From: an uncultured Eubacteriales bacterium
Lineage (GTDB): Bacteria > Bacillota > Clostridia > Saccharofermentanales > Saccharofermentanaceae
Assembly (NCBI GenBank): GCA_900314745.1
Contig: OMWK01000001.1
Coordinates: forward strand, 1-64,000
Direction of reading: 5' to 3'
Length of the DNA stretch: 64,000 nucleotides
In this document: positions 7,067 through 20,609 of the stretch, piece after piece
How the letters are laid out: each line of letters opens with the position of its first letter
How positions within the stretch are numbered: position 1 is the stretch's first letter
Program-made: the position numbers and the translations under genes
Notes under the pieces: generated by a model
Databases searched by the model: none
Told to the model about the DNA's origin: nothing
The model's input: only the letters and a program-made list of their open reading frames with translations

Positions 7067-7892
7067 TCTGAACTACTGCACGGAGCAGAACTGAAGTCGT
7101 TACTGAACCTACTCCGCGGGGAACGGGAGTGATCGCATCGACGATCTCACTTACCGAAGCGAAGTCAACATCGCCGCAGAGCTTTCCTTCCTCATCGACG
7201 TTCATTCCGACGTCGATAACAGTCTGACCTGCACGGAAGTAATCCGCGTCCAGCATCTTGGCCTTGCCTGCGCATGCTACTACGATATCAGCCCACCGGC
7301 ATTCTGCCTTAAGATCTTCAGTCTTGGTGTGGCATACCTTAACCGTCGCATTCTCCTTAAGAAGAAGCATGGATACAGGCTTGCCGATAACGAGCGAACG
7401 TCCGACGACAGTAACCTTCTTACCCTTGATATCGATGCCGTGGAACTTGAGCATCTCGATTACGGCCTGAGCCGTGCAGGGCGCGTGTCCCTCTCCTGCT
7501 CCGGAGAAGATGTCAGCCATATTGGCCTTGCCCATTCCGTCGACGTCCTTAAGTGCGCTTATGGTATTGAGAACATTCTTATCCGTCAAAGTCTTCGGCA
7601 AAGGTCTGAACATCAGGATACCGTCAACAGCCGGATCAGCATCAGCAGAAGCAACAGCTGCATCGAGTTCTTCCTGGGTTACGTCCTCGGGAAGTTCGAT
7701 CTTCCTGACAGCGCAGTTCGCGCCCTCGAATCTCTTGGTAAGGCCTCTCTCGTAAGCAAGGTCATCTTCCCTCGCTCCGACTCTTATTACCGCGAGAGTA
7801 GGAACTACGCCCTTCTCCTTCATCGCCTCTACTTCAGGTGCAAGTGATTCAACAATGGAATCTGCTACAGGCTTTCCGAGTAATTCTCTCAT
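7050..7892 (-). CDS. folD: Bifunctional methylene-THF dehydrogenase/methenyl-THF cyclohydrolase
   Basis: A 280-residue cytosolic enzyme interconverting 5,10-methylene- and 10-formyl-tetrahydrofolate with NADP. Seen in the sequence are the YxxxxxK region (AYERGLTK), the KDVDGMG loop, APCTAQAVIEML and the nucleotide-binding VVGRSLVIGKPV, all FolD signatures at normal spacing. The length is typical of the family. It overlaps fchA upstream by 4 nt (ATGA) and the rRNA methyltransferase downstream by 17 nt, forming a one-carbon operon. Confidence 0.95.
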   Translation of the reverse strand: MRELLGKPVADSIVESLAPEVEAMKEKGVVPTLAVIRVGAREDDLAYERGLTKRFEGANCAVRKIELPEDVTQEELDAAVASADADPAVDGILMFRPLPKTLTDKNVLNTISALKDVDGMGKANMADIFSGAGEGHAPCTAQAVIEMLKFHGIDIKGKKVTVVGRSLVIGKPVSMLLLKENATVKVCHTKTEDLKAECRWADIVVACAGKAKMLDADYFRAGQTVIDVGMNVDEEGKLCGDVDFASVSEIVDAITPVPRGVGSVTTSVLLRAVVQNAGQK

Positions 7893-8503
7893 GCTCCGAG
7901 ACCTCCCTTAACTTCTTCGTATGCCGAATCACATGCCTTAACGACCTCGTCGACCAGACTCAATGTCTGCTTATTGAGGTCAGCCGCTACTTCGCGGTTC
8001 TTCATGAGTTTGGTGTTGATATAGACGTTCATCGATGCGCCTTTCGCGCAGGCAACGCATGCAGAAGCCGCGACACCGACGTCGCTTATCGCAAGACGAG
8101 AGCCCTTTACCGTGAGTTCATTTATAAGGGCAGAAACCTCCGCGGACTTCTTCACGATCTCAAGGGGAGCTAATGCTGCCTCGTAGAGCGCCTTCTCAAG
8201 GATGTCGTCCCTGCCGGGATCCTCCTTGGGAATGGAGTATGCCTTTGCCAGCGGCTCGAAAGCTTCCGCGTCCTTCTCGATAAGTGCGAGCATATCCTCA
8301 TTAAGTCTTACTGCGTCAGCTATAATGCGCTCGATGTCCTGCTGGTACTCGGCATACTTCTTCTTGCCGGAAGTAAGGTTGCCTACCATGGAGCAAAGTG
8401 AAGCTGATACCGCTCCCATGAGTGCCGAAGCTCCTCCGCCTCCGGGGACCGGTGCTGCTGATGACAACTGATTTGTAAACTCGTTAAGACTTAATTCTCT
8501 CAT
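7889..8503 (-). CDS. Formiminotetrahydrofolate cyclodeaminase family protein
   Basis: A 204-residue FTCD C-terminal-type protein. The N-terminal APVPGGGGASALMGAVSASL motif is the family hallmark, and the rest is all-helical, as expected. Family members release ammonia from 5-formimino-THF to give methenyl-THF, or act as methenyl-THF cyclohydrolases (FchA). Pairing with folD by a 4-nt overlap places it in one-carbon interconversion. No histidine-degradation gene is nearby, so the cyclohydrolase or purine-fermentation role is as likely as histidine breakdown. A GAGGGA ribosome site precedes the ATG. Confidence 0.88.
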   Translation of the reverse strand: MRELSLNEFTNQLSSAAPVPGGGGASALMGAVSASLCSMVGNLTSGKKKYAEYQQDIERIIADAVRLNEDMLALIEKDAEAFEPLAKAYSIPKEDPGRDDILEKALYEAALAPLEIVKKSAEVSALINELTVKGSRLAISDVGVAASACVACAKGASMNVYINTKLMKNREVAADLNKQTLSLVDEVVKACDSAYEEVKGGLGA

Positions 8504-8553
8504 TTGGTTCCCTCTTAATAATTTAATGCTTTTTATTATAACATCTCATGCGA

Positions 8554-8585
8554 TGTAAAAAGGCTGCCGGTCACCCGACAGCCTT
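8554..8585 (-). terminator. Terminator after the DUF4214/YkuD pseudoenzyme gene
   Basis: On the minus strand AAGGCTGTCGG pairs with CCGGCAGCCTT (8560-8585), followed by TTTT. It separates the transpeptidase-like gene from fchA. Confidence 0.8.
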
Positions 8586-8614
8586 GATAAATAATCGATT
8601 TGTGAGACCTTGGA

Positions 8615-9880
8615 TTATCTCCAGATATCCGAAGGATCAGAACCGTAGTCACCGCTGATCAGTACAGGCTGGTTGATGCCGGGCTGATCGAAGGGGATCG
8701 TAGAACTCTCGTTGTAGATCCTGATCTGCGAATTGCCTGCGCAGTGCTCCCAGATCCATCTCGCGTCGTTAGCGTTAAGGATGATGTCTCCGTTCGTAGC
8801 GGCAGTTCCGAGCTGGTTATATGCTGATACTGACATCGTATCGTGGTTGCCCTGAACATAGTACCATGCTGTGTGGAACATCGTTGTTCCGTTAATGACT
8901 GAAATATACTGATTGTATCTTGTCTGTCCGTTAACTACCTGTGAACCCCATGACGCACCCTTGGAGATATTGAATGTTCCCTGAGGTGTCTCGGAACTCG
9001 GTGCACCTGTTGAACATCTCATAGCCATAACGGGGATGTTGTACTGTCCGCCGGGTGTATCCTGAGCGTAAACGATGATCGTGTTTGTCTGAAGGTTAAG
9101 TGAGAGGAAGTAAGATGTCTGATTTCCGATCAGGCTGCTTACGTTCTGAACGAGTCTGTAGTTATCGTCGAAGTAGTACTTAAGACCGTCGATGAACTTC
9201 CATCCCTTTACGGCCTTACCGTTGTTCTCGGGATCGAAGTAATATCTGTAGCCGTCGTACCTCTGCCAGCCCGTGAGCTTGATGCCCTGATCGTTATAGA
9301 AGTAGACACCGTCGGATTCACGGGAGAGTCTTCCTGTGTTTGTAGGAGCGGTAGCGGCTGTTGAAGTTGTTGTTGAGGCAGGTGCATTCTGAACGGCAGC
9401 GGTTGTGCTCGCATCAGCATTAAGTGTTCCTACTGCGATGTTATATGCCTGACAGATCTGAGCATACTCCTGCGAACCTACAAAGCCTGCGAGAATATTG
9501 ACTCTTGCAGTTCCGCCTGCAAGGAAGTTCAACCAGTACTGAAGTCCTGCGGGATCGCACTCACGGCCGAGGATTACATTGTAAAGTGTTCTTACATACT
9601 GCTCGTTGCTTGTGTTGAAGCTTCTGTACTCCGCGCTCTCGAAGAAACCGTAAGCGCATGTGGCACCTGTTGTCTCACCGCTTAAGATCCTTGATTTCCA
9701 GTACTCGTAGCCTGCGGCCTCGGATCTTCTGCCGAGTACCATTGTGTACATTCTCTCAACGAACTGTCCGACGTACTCGTCACGCGTCAAAGCGCTGACC
9801 GGAGCAGCCTTCGGGATCATGCAAACAAAGCTTGCTATTACCAGGACAGTCGAGATAAACTTGACCAGCTTTTTTTTCAT
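8615..9880 (-). CDS. Secreted DUF4214 / cell-wall repeat / YkuD-like protein, catalytic site lost
   Basis: 421 residues from the ATG at 9880, which follows AAGGAGAGAG; an in-frame codon at 9922 has no ribosome site. In order: signal peptide (1-30), DUF4214 domain (about 32-145), low-complexity Ala/Thr linker, two or three aromatic cell-wall-binding-type repeats (GWQRYDGYRYYFD, GWKFIDGLKYYFD), and a YkuD L,D-transpeptidase fold (about 255-395). The paralogue next door has SHGCIRL; here the same place reads TNGDIIL (Thr362, Asn363, Gly364, Asp365). The nucleophilic Cys and its His are both replaced, while the outer His336 and MRCSTG remain. It should be inactive and may bind wall peptides as a structural or regulatory partner. 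Confidence 0.85.
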   Translation of the reverse strand: MKKKLVKFISTVLVIASFVCMIPKAAPVSALTRDEYVGQFVERMYTMVLGRRSEAAGYEYWKSRILSGETTGATCAYGFFESAEYRSFNTSNEQYVRTLYNVILGRECDPAGLQYWLNFLAGGTARVNILAGFVGSQEYAQICQAYNIAVGTLNADASTTAAVQNAPASTTTSTAATAPTNTGRLSRESDGVYFYNDQGIKLTGWQRYDGYRYYFDPENNGKAVKGWKFIDGLKYYFDDNYRLVQNVSSLIGNQTSYFLSLNLQTNTIIVYAQDTPGGQYNIPVMAMRCSTGAPSSETPQGTFNISKGASWGSQVVNGQTRYNQYISVINGTTMFHTAWYYVQGNHDTMSVSAYNQLGTAATNGDIILNANDARWIWEHCAGNSQIRIYNESSTIPFDQPGINQPVLISGDYGSDPSDIWR

Positions 9881-9972
9881 AATCTCTCTCCTTAAAGTAT
9901 TCCTTACAAATAATTCTAACAATACTCTTCAGAGGGACTATTTAAATTAGATTACAAATTGTTTCAATTATG

Positions 9973-11178
9973 TTACACGTCCGTCGGATCGTGACCGTAG
10001 TCTCCGTTGATACGGATAGCGGGAACAGGCTGCGGCCTGTCGAAAGGCGCGGGTTCGTTTGAAGTGAATAGATATACATTAGATGTATTCGCGCAGTTCT
10101 CGTAGATCCACCTCGCATCAGCCACACAGAGCCTGATGCAGCCGTGTGAAGCCGGATTTCCGAGACGGTTATACTGACTTACCGACAAAGAGTCGCGATT
10201 GCCGTTCTCGTGATACCAGCATGAATGGAACAGATAGTTGCCGGATATCTGACATGTGTACTGTCCGTATACCAAGGATCCGTCATTACCGAGAACGCCC
10301 CAGTAGCTTCCTCTTCTTATGGGATATGTGCCCTCGATGTTATCGTAACCTGCTCTTGCAGTAGAACAGACCATCGCTCTTACGGGGATGTTGTAAGGAC
10401 CGCCCGGAGTTTCCTGAGCGTAGATCATGACAGTCTGCGTCGCATGGTTTACGGTTACGTAGTACGAAGACTGGCGGCCGATGATCGAATCGACGTTCTG
10501 TACCAGTCTGTGGTCGGAATCAAAGTAGTACTTAAGACCTCCGATATAAGTCCATCCCGACGCCGCGCGTCCGGTTGCAGGATCAAAATAATACCTGTTT
10601 CCGCTTATTCTCTGCCAGCCCGTAAGACGGGTTCCGGATGTGGAATTGAAGTAGAGGTTTCCTTCCTCATCCGTTACCAGATTACCGGGATTACCGATCA
10701 TGACGACATTGGGATCCATCGGGATCTCACCTCTGGTGATGCCGTAGGAATTGCAGATCGAAGAATACTCGTTAGAATTAACAAGTCCTGCGAGAACGTA
10801 AAGTCTGGGAGTTCCGCCGGCAAGATAGCTTAACCATGTCGTAAGTCCCTCAGGATCTACGGTTCTTCCGAGGATTACCGAATACAGTGTTTTTACATAC
10901 TGCTCATCGGTCTTGTTCTTGGCCTTGTACTCATCACTTTCAAAGAAACCGATCGCACAATCCGCACCCGTGAGCTGACCACTCAGGATTCCCTGTGACC
11001 AGTAGTTCATTCCGTATGCATCCGATGTCCTTCCGAGCACCATTGTATACATGCGTTCTACGAACTGTCCGACATACTCCTCGCGGGTTGTGGCATTTAC
11101 CTGAATGTTAAATACGGAGAGAAGAATGCTCGCCGTAAGGATTGCCACCATTGCCTTGATCGATCTTTTAAACTTCAT
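9973..11178 (-). CDS. Secreted L,D-transpeptidase with DUF4214 and cell-wall repeats
   Basis: 401 residues: signal peptide (1-29), DUF4214 (about 31-145), aromatic repeats (GWQRISGNRYYFD, GWTYIGGLKYYFD) and a YkuD domain (about 236-375) with the full SHGCIRL active site (His345, Cys347) and His318. L,D-transpeptidases make 3-3 crosslinks in peptidoglycan or attach proteins to it outside the membrane. DUF4214 often occurs on secreted proteins of anaerobic Firmicutes; its ligand is unclear. Same domain order as the gene at 8615-9880, so they are tandem duplicates, but only this copy can be catalytic. An AAGGGG site precedes the ATG. Confidence 0.9.
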   Translation of the reverse strand: MKFKRSIKAMVAILTASILLSVFNIQVNATTREEYVGQFVERMYTMVLGRTSDAYGMNYWSQGILSGQLTGADCAIGFFESDEYKAKNKTDEQYVKTLYSVILGRTVDPEGLTTWLSYLAGGTPRLYVLAGLVNSNEYSSICNSYGITRGEIPMDPNVVMIGNPGNLVTDEEGNLYFNSTSGTRLTGWQRISGNRYYFDPATGRAASGWTYIGGLKYYFDSDHRLVQNVDSIIGRQSSYYVTVNHATQTVMIYAQETPGGPYNIPVRAMVCSTARAGYDNIEGTYPIRRGSYWGVLGNDGSLVYGQYTCQISGNYLFHSCWYHENGNRDSLSVSQYNRLGNPASHGCIRLCVADARWIYENCANTSNVYLFTSNEPAPFDRPQPVPAIRINGDYGHDPTDV

Positions 11179-11196
11179 AATTAACCCCTTATCGCA

Positions 11197-11230
11197 ACAG
11201 GCCGCACCGGATTGCTCCGACGCGGCCTGT
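11197..11230. terminator. Strong GC-rich hairpin after rpoC
   Basis: ACAGGCCGC (11197-11205) pairs with GCGGCCTGT (11222-11230), and the stem extends inward through CCGGA/TCCG. It lies 32 bp past the true rpoC stop. It has no T run, so it may work as a terminator with help or as an RNA-stabilizing end. Confidence 0.5.
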
Positions 11231-11261
11231 AATTGATCATTGATTCAATCGCGGTAGATCA

Positions 11262-14992
<3,731 letters not shown>

Positions 14993-15011
14993 TTATTTCA
15001 GGTCTCCTTTA

Positions 15012-18000
15012 TCAGATGTCCTCGGAATCGTCAAAATCCGAATCATCGCCAAATTCATCTTCTGCTATATCACCGTTCTCGTCAGCCTCTACATAGCCGT
15101 TGTCGAACAGCTTCTCCTGATCGATCTGAGACTCGTCGAACTGTCTTCTTGTATCGTCATCCATCTCAGCGATGCTCTCATCGTCAGATGCGTTCTTCAC
15201 ACCGTACTCCTTGTTATCATCTGTATAGAGTGAAACATCGAGTGCGAGAGCCTTAAGTTCGCTCGTAAGAACGTTGAAGGACTCAGGGATACCGGATGCA
15301 GGAACATTCTTGCCTCTGATGATCGCATCATAAGTCTTGGAACGTCCTTCGATATCATCGGACTTGACTGTCAGGATCTCCTGGAGAGTATGAGCAGCAC
15401 CGTAAGCCTCGAGGGCCCAAACTTCCATCTCTCCGAATCTCTGACCACCGAACTGAGCCTTACCTCCGAGAGGCTGCTGAGTAACGATGGAGTAAGGTCC
15501 GATGGAACGTGCGTGCATCTTATCGTCAACGAGGTGGTGCAGCTTCATGTAGTACATGACACCGACTGTTACTCTGTTGTCGAAAGGCTCACCCGTACGG
15601 CCGTCGTAAAGAACAGTCTTACCGTCCTTATCGATACCTGCGAGCTGGAATGCATCCATGATGTCTGCCTCGTTAGCACCATCGAAAACAGGTGTAGCGA
15701 TCTTCCAGTTCAAAGCCTTTGCAGCTCTTCCGAGGTGAACCTCGAGGAGCTGACCGATGTTCATTCGGGAAGGAACACCGAGAGGATTCAAGCAGATATC
15801 AAGTGTTGTACCGTCAGGGAGATAAGGCATATCTTCCTCAGGAAGGATCCTGGAGACAACACCCTTGTTTCCGTGACGTCCGGCCATCTTATCACCGATA
15901 GCGAGCTTTCTCTTCTGAGCTACGTACACACGAACCATTGTGTTGACGGATGTCTTAAGGTTAGGGTTGTTATCCTTTGTGAAGACGTCAACCTGAACGA
16001 CTACACCCCACTCACCGTGAGGAAGTCTAAGGGAAGTATCTCTAACCTCTCTTGCTCTGTCACCGAAGATTGCTCTGTAGAGTCTCTCCTCAGCCGTAGG
16101 ATCAGTCTCACCCTTAGGAGATACCTTACCTACGAGGATATCGCCTGCCTTAACCTCAGCACCGACACGGATGATACCGTTATCGTCGAGGTTCCTCAGA
16201 GCATCCTCAGGTACGTTAGGAACTTCTCTAGTGAGCTCCTCGGCACCGAGCTTTGTATCTCTTGCCTCGCACTCATGCTCCTCGATATGGATGGATGTGT
16301 AAACATCATCTCTTACGATTCTCTCGTTGATGAGAACGGCGTCCTCGTAGTTGTAACCTTCCCATGTGGTAAATCCGATGAGAACGTTTCTACCGAGAGC
16401 GAGCTCTCCGTTATCTGTAGCAGGACCGTCTGCGATTACGTCACCGGCCTTGATCTTCTCGCCGAGTGCGCAGATGGGGCGCTGGTTGATACATGTGCTC
16501 TGGTTGGATCTTCTGTACTTGGAGAGCTTGTATGTGTCCTCAACTCCGTCTTCTCTTGTAATCTTGATGAGATCAGCGGCTACGTAGCTTACGACACCGT
16601 CGTTCTTTGCAACAGCGCAGACACCGGAGTCCTTAGCTGCTCTGTACTCCATACCTGTACCGATGATAGGTGCTTCAGGCTTGATAAGAGGTACAGCCTG
16701 ACGCTGCATGTTCGAGCCCATGAGAGCACGGTTAGCATCGTCGTTGCCAAGGAACGGGATAAGAGCTGTGGAAACGGATACGAGCTGCTTAGGAGATACG
16801 TCCATGTAGTCGACCTGTGAAGGGTCAAGCTGCAGGAACTCATCCTTAAATCTGCAAACGATCTTCTTCTGAACGAACTTGCCGTTATCGTCGAGCTCTT
16901 CGTTAGCCTGTGCAATTTTGTAGTTATCCTCTTCGTCAGCTGTCATGTAGACAACGTCGGATGTTACGACACCGTTCTCCTTGTCATACTTTCTGTAAGG
17001 AGTCTCGATGAATCCGTACTTATTAACACGTGCGTATGTAGCAAGTGATGTGATAAGTCCGATGTTAGGACCTTCAGGTGTCTCGATAGGACACATTCTT
17101 CCGTAGTGTGAAGAGTTGATGTCTCGAACTTCGAAGGAAGCTCTGTCTCTGGAAAGTCCGCCGGGACCCAGAGCTGAGAGTCTTCTCTTGTGAGTAAGCT
17201 CAGCAAGAGGATTGTTCTGGTCACCGAACTGGGACAGCTGTGAAGAACCGAAGAACTCACGGAATGCAGCGGACAGAGGTCTTGTGTTAACAAGCTGAGC
17301 TGCTGTGAGCTTATCGGACTCGTTCTCATCGATAGTGGACATTCTCTCACGGATGTTCTTCTCGAGTCTTGCCATACCCTGACGCATCTGGTTCTGGAGG
17401 AGCTCACCAACGGATCTGATTCTTCTGTTACCGAGGTGGTCGATAACATCGATCGTGCCGATACCGTGACGGAGTCCGATATAGTAGGAAACCATAGCGT
17501 AGATATCATCTACTACAAGGGATCTGGGCATGAGCTCATTTCTTCTCTCCTCGAGAGAATACTGAAGCTCGGATGCATATTCCTTCTTATCGTGTGTTCT
17601 AACCTCATCGATGATCTCGCGGAGTACGCTTACTCTTACGCGCTCATTGATGGGTGTGTTTGCAATATCAAAGTCCTTGATATCCTTAGCGGGGAAAGAA
17701 GCACGGATGAACTTGTCGCAGTCAACTCTGCCGTTGCCTACTACGATGACAGTCTTATCCTCATCAACCTCTTCGATATCACCGACCTTCCTTACAGGAT
17801 GAACCTTAACGGCGTTGATTCCTGCATCTTCGATCTGTCTTGCAAGCTCAGAAGAGAACTTAACGCCTTCCTTGGCGATAACCTCACCGTCTTCCGTTAC
17901 AACGTTCTCGGCTGCAATGTGGCCGATGATACGGTCGGAAAGACCGAGCTTCTTATTGAGCTTATAAATACCTACTCTTGCAAGGTCATACTTCCTGGGG

Positions 18001-18788
18001 TCAAAGTAGAGACCGTTCAGGTGGGAACCTGCAACCTCAGCGGAAGCGGGGTCGCCGGGACGAACCTTGGAATAGAAAGTAACAAGAGCATCAGCCTTTG
18101 TTCTGGAGCTGTCCTTCTCGAGAGTTGTTCTCAGGCATTCCTCATCACCGAACATATCGATAATCTGCTCGTCTGTCTCAAGACCCAATGCCTTAAGGAA
18201 TGTAGTAAGAGGGAACTTACGTGTACGGTCGACACGGACGTTCATTACGCCGTTCTCGTCTTCCTCAAGCTCGAGCCATGCTCCTCTGTTAGGTATGATC
18301 TGTGAAGTATAGAGAATTGCATCTCTGTCCTTCTTACCGGCCTCACGGCCGAAATATGCTCCCGGAGATCTTACAATCTGGGAAATAATAACTCTCTCGG
18401 CACCGTTGATAACAAACGTACCATGGTCCGTCATTATGGGGAAATCGCCTACGTAAGCATCCTGCTCCTTGCTCTCGCCTGTCTCTGTGTTACGGAGACG
18501 AAGCTTGATCTTAAGAGGAGCTGCATAGTTGCTGTCCTTCTCGTGACAGTCATCAAGCTCACAAATGGGGTTAGTGGGATCGAATTCCTTACCGAGGAAA
18601 TAGATCTCCCAGACACCCTGGGAATCTGTAACCGGAGATACTTCCTGGAAGATCTGCTGGATTCCCTCATCGAGGAACCAGTTATAAGAATCCTTCTGGA
18701 TCTCGATAAGATTGGGGACTTCGATTACTTCGTTGATACGGGAATAGGACTTACGCTCGGTCTTGCCCTGTTTGACGGTGTGCACCAT
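15012..18788 (-). CDS. rpoB: RNA polymerase beta subunit
   Basis: 1258 residues from the ATG at 18788, which is spaced correctly from AGAGGTGA; an in-frame TTG two codons earlier sits too close to it. The protein is collinear with bacterial beta: lobe domains, the rifampicin pocket with [35 protein letters not shown], the catalytic-face [13 protein letters not shown], and an acidic C-terminal tail. Within the pocket, the residue aligned to E. coli Met515 is Gly (Gly522 here); Asp516, His526 and Ser531 equivalents are wild type. It is followed 19 bp later by rpoC. No rplKAJL genes precede it; a foldase-like gene does, and rpoB has its own consensus promoter. Confidence 0.97.
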   Translation of the reverse strand: MVHTVKQGKTERKSYSRINEVIEVPNLIEIQKDSYNWFLDEGIQQIFQEVSPVTDSQGVWEIYFLGKEFDPTNPICELDDCHEKDSNYAAPLKIKLRLRNTETGESKEQDAYVGDFPIMTDHGTFVINGAERVIISQIVRSPGAYFGREAGKKDRDAILYTSQIIPNRGAWLELEEDENGVMNVRVDRTRKFPLTTFLKALGLETDEQIIDMFGDEECLRTTLEKDSSRTKADALVTFYSKVRPGDPASAEVAGSHLNGLYFDPRKYDLARVGIYKLNKKLGLSDRIIGHIAAENVVTEDGEVIAKEGVKFSSELARQIEDAGINAVKVHPVRKVGDIEEVDEDKTVIVVGNGRVDCDKFIRASFPAKDIKDFDIANTPINERVRVSVLREIIDEVRTHDKKEYASELQYSLEERRNELMPRSLVVDDIYAMVSYYIGLRHGIGTIDVIDHLGNRRIRSVGELLQNQMRQGMARLEKNIRERMSTIDENESDKLTAAQLVNTRPLSAAFREFFGSSQLSQFGDQNNPLAELTHKRRLSALGPGGLSRDRASFEVRDINSSHYGRMCPIETPEGPNIGLITSLATYARVNKYGFIETPYRKYDKENGVVTSDVVYMTADEEDNYKIAQANEELDDNGKFVQKKIVCRFKDEFLQLDPSQVDYMDVSPKQLVSVSTALIPFLGNDDANRALMGSNMQRQAVPLIKPEAPIIGTGMEYRAAKDSGVCAVAKNDGVVSYVAADLIKITREDGVEDTYKLSKYRRSNQSTCINQRPICALGEKIKAGDVIADGPATDNGELALGRNVLIGFTTWEGYNYEDAVLINERIVRDDVYTSIHIEEHECEARDTKLGAEELTREVPNVPEDALRNLDDNGIIRVGAEVKAGDILVGKVSPKGETDPTAEERLYRAIFGDRAREVRDTSLRLPHGEWGVVVQVDVFTKDNNPNLKTSVNTMVRVYVAQKRKLAIGDKMAGRHGNKGVVSRILPEEDMPYLPDGTTLDICLNPLGVPSRMNIGQLLEVHLGRAAKALNWKIATPVFDGANEADIMDAFQLAGIDKDGKTVLYDGRTGEPFDNRVTVGVMYYMKLHHLVDDKMHARSIGPYSIVTQQPLGGKAQFGGQRFGEMEVWALEAYGAAHTLQEILTVKSDDIEGRSKTYDAIIRGKNVPASGIPESFNVLTSELKALALDVSLYTDDNKEYGVKNASDDESIAEMDDDTRRQFDESQIDQEKLFDNGYVEADENGDIAEDEFGDDSDFDDSEDI

Positions 18789-18928
18789 TATCAAATCACC
18801 TCTTAATATGCTTCAGACTTGAATCTAAAGCGGCTTTTACAGAAGAAACGGGTCCGTGCAAGCACAAAAACCTGTTTCCGTCAAGTTAAGAGGGCGCAAT
18901 AACCCCCCACCCTATGACGCATTAAAAG

Positions 18929-18957
18929 ATTATACGCACGAGGTTGGGGGTTGTCAA
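18929..18957 (-). promoter_or_regulatory. Consensus promoter of rpoBC
   Basis: On the minus strand TTGACA (18952-18957) and TATAAT (18929-18934) are separated by exactly 17 bp, a perfect housekeeping sigma promoter. The leader to the rpoB ATG is about 135 nt. A C-run (18902-18907) and a G-run (18946-18950) flank the promoter, but only the first would be transcribed, so no attenuator is claimed. Confidence 0.85.
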
Positions 18958-18979
18958 TTAAAACTTTTTTGACTTTTTA

Positions 18980-20506
18980 TCAGTTCGAGAGGCGTCTGAT
19001 CAGATCGTATGCGATCAGGTACGTGGGTGAATCGGAGAGGATGTCATTTGACCAGCTGTTGACCATGCTTGTGATGATCTGTGTTCTTGCTGTATACATC
19101 CACTCGGGAACAACGTTCTCGAAGTAATAAACTGTTACGTAAGAGCTGTCCTCGGAAGGAAGAACGAGCATGTCGCCTGTAACTCTTGAAGAATCGAAGA
19201 GCCAGTTTCCGAGCTGAACATCTCTGTCTGAGATGGGGTTCTCATCTGTAGCCTGGAATCTTGAAACTGTAGTACCGTCGTTGTAGCCTCCAGTGATGAT
19301 CTCGGATACGGAATCGGAGTTAGCCTTTACAGTATCTGCAAATGCGAGGGAATCCATGGGAGTTGCCGCAATCTCATTTGCTCTCTGCTGAACCTCAGCA
19401 AGACCTGCTGCGATGCTCTCGGGTGTTGCACCCTGCTCATTTGCAGCTTCGTTATACATTGTGAGTGTTCTGTAAGTAGCTGCGGGAGCGTCGTTGATGC
19501 TTCTTGCCTCGAACATTACGGCATATACACCGAACTCGGACTCGATTACTGTTGTGTCGCCTTCTACTCTCTCATCAGCGAAAAGGTAATCGCTCAATCC
19601 CTCAACAATGCTGTCGCAGGAAGCGCTTGTGTAGCTTGTTACGTGAGTAGGATTGTAGTCCTCTGTGAAGCCTGCAAGCTCTGCCGTCTCATCACCGATG
19701 ATGGCAACTACCTCACTTGCGAAGGAAGCTTCGTCAGTAGCATTGTCGATAACAGTATTAGCATTCTCCGTAGCTTCTGTGAGGTCGTATGTTCCGTCCT
19801 CCTGAAGTTCACCTGAGAAGAAATAGTAATCAAAATCAACTCTCTGATATACGAGAGGGTTAGCATCGTAAGCAGCGTTCAGCTCTTCCTCGGATACCGT
19901 GAAGATGAACTGTCTTACATAGTTCTCGTACTCCTGTGTGAGAGCCTGTCTCTCGAGGCAGTTGCGGAGTATTCTTACGGACATTCCTCTGCCGTAGAGA
20001 GCCTCAAGGTAAGCGTCAACGGACTGGAATCCGTAAAGAGCAGCTGTAGACTCAACTGACTCTACGCTTAAGTCTGCATATCTTGAAGCACCGGAATGAG
20101 GCAGATATCCTCTGGCCTCAGCCTCCTCATTAACGAGAACGCTGTTCATAAGCTCGCTTCCTGCCTGATCGAGGAGGAGCTGACGGTATGTTGTTCCGTT
20201 CGTTGTATCGTATACGGAATCAAGATCGACATTGTTGTTGATGATTCCGTAGTTATAGTAAGAGCTCAATACCTGATAGTAATGATAATTAGTCTCTGCA
20301 ACGGAGATATTGTCGATGGTCTGTGTAACTCCGTCCACTGTTCTCTGGATCTTAACACCGGTCATAACCTTGGGAAGCAAACCGGAGATGTAAACGAACC
20401 ATCCGATTACGATTACTGCAAATACAGTAACAAGAGTTATTACGATAGCCTTGCTTCTTCTTGAAGCTTTGATTCCGCTGTCTGCTCTCTTATCATTCTT
20501 AGCCAT
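18980..20506 (-). CDS. Membrane-anchored SurA/PrsA-like foldase (peptidyl-prolyl isomerase-like)
   Basis: 508 residues. A lysine/arginine-rich cytoplasmic start is followed by one membrane segment (about 19-43), so the rest is outside the cell. The N-terminal helical part (about 60-215) resembles SurA N-terminal chaperone domains, with EEAEARGYLP typical of them. The C-terminal half holds parvulin-like elements, including NWLFDSSRVTGDM and FGVYAVMFEA, but I cannot assign isomerase residues. PrsA-type proteins fold secreted proteins at the membrane. It shares its layout with the lipoprotein at 25129-26535. The ribosome site is weak (GGCGGGG, about 11 nt before the ATG). Confidence 0.7.
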   Translation of the reverse strand: MAKNDKRADSGIKASRRSKAIVITLVTVFAVIVIGWFVYISGLLPKVMTGVKIQRTVDGVTQTIDNISVAETNYHYYQVLSSYYNYGIINNNVDLDSVYDTTNGTTYRQLLLDQAGSELMNSVLVNEEAEARGYLPHSGASRYADLSVESVESTAALYGFQSVDAYLEALYGRGMSVRILRNCLERQALTQEYENYVRQFIFTVSEEELNAAYDANPLVYQRVDFDYYFFSGELQEDGTYDLTEATENANTVIDNATDEASFASEVVAIIGDETAELAGFTEDYNPTHVTSYTSASCDSIVEGLSDYLFADERVEGDTTVIESEFGVYAVMFEARSINDAPAATYRTLTMYNEAANEQGATPESIAAGLAEVQQRANEIAATPMDSLAFADTVKANSDSVSEIITGGYNDGTTVSRFQATDENPISDRDVQLGNWLFDSSRVTGDMLVLPSEDSSYVTVYYFENVVPEWMYTARTQIITSMVNSWSNDILSDSPTYLIAYDLIRRLSN

Positions 20507-20561
20507 AATTATTAAAGCCCCGCCTTATTAATATATCTATTAAGATATGTTGATCGAATTT

Positions 20562-20595
20562 GCAAAAAAGCAACGTAGATTATATTACGTTGCTT
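20562..20595 (-). terminator. Terminator after the CorC-like gene
   Basis: AAGCAACGTA/TACGTTGCTT (20568-20577 with 20586-20595) is a perfect 10-bp stem followed on the minus strand by TTTTTTGC. It ends the gat/corC transcript before the foldase gene. Confidence 0.85.
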
Positions 20596-20609
20596 AAGGT
20601 ATTGCAAAC

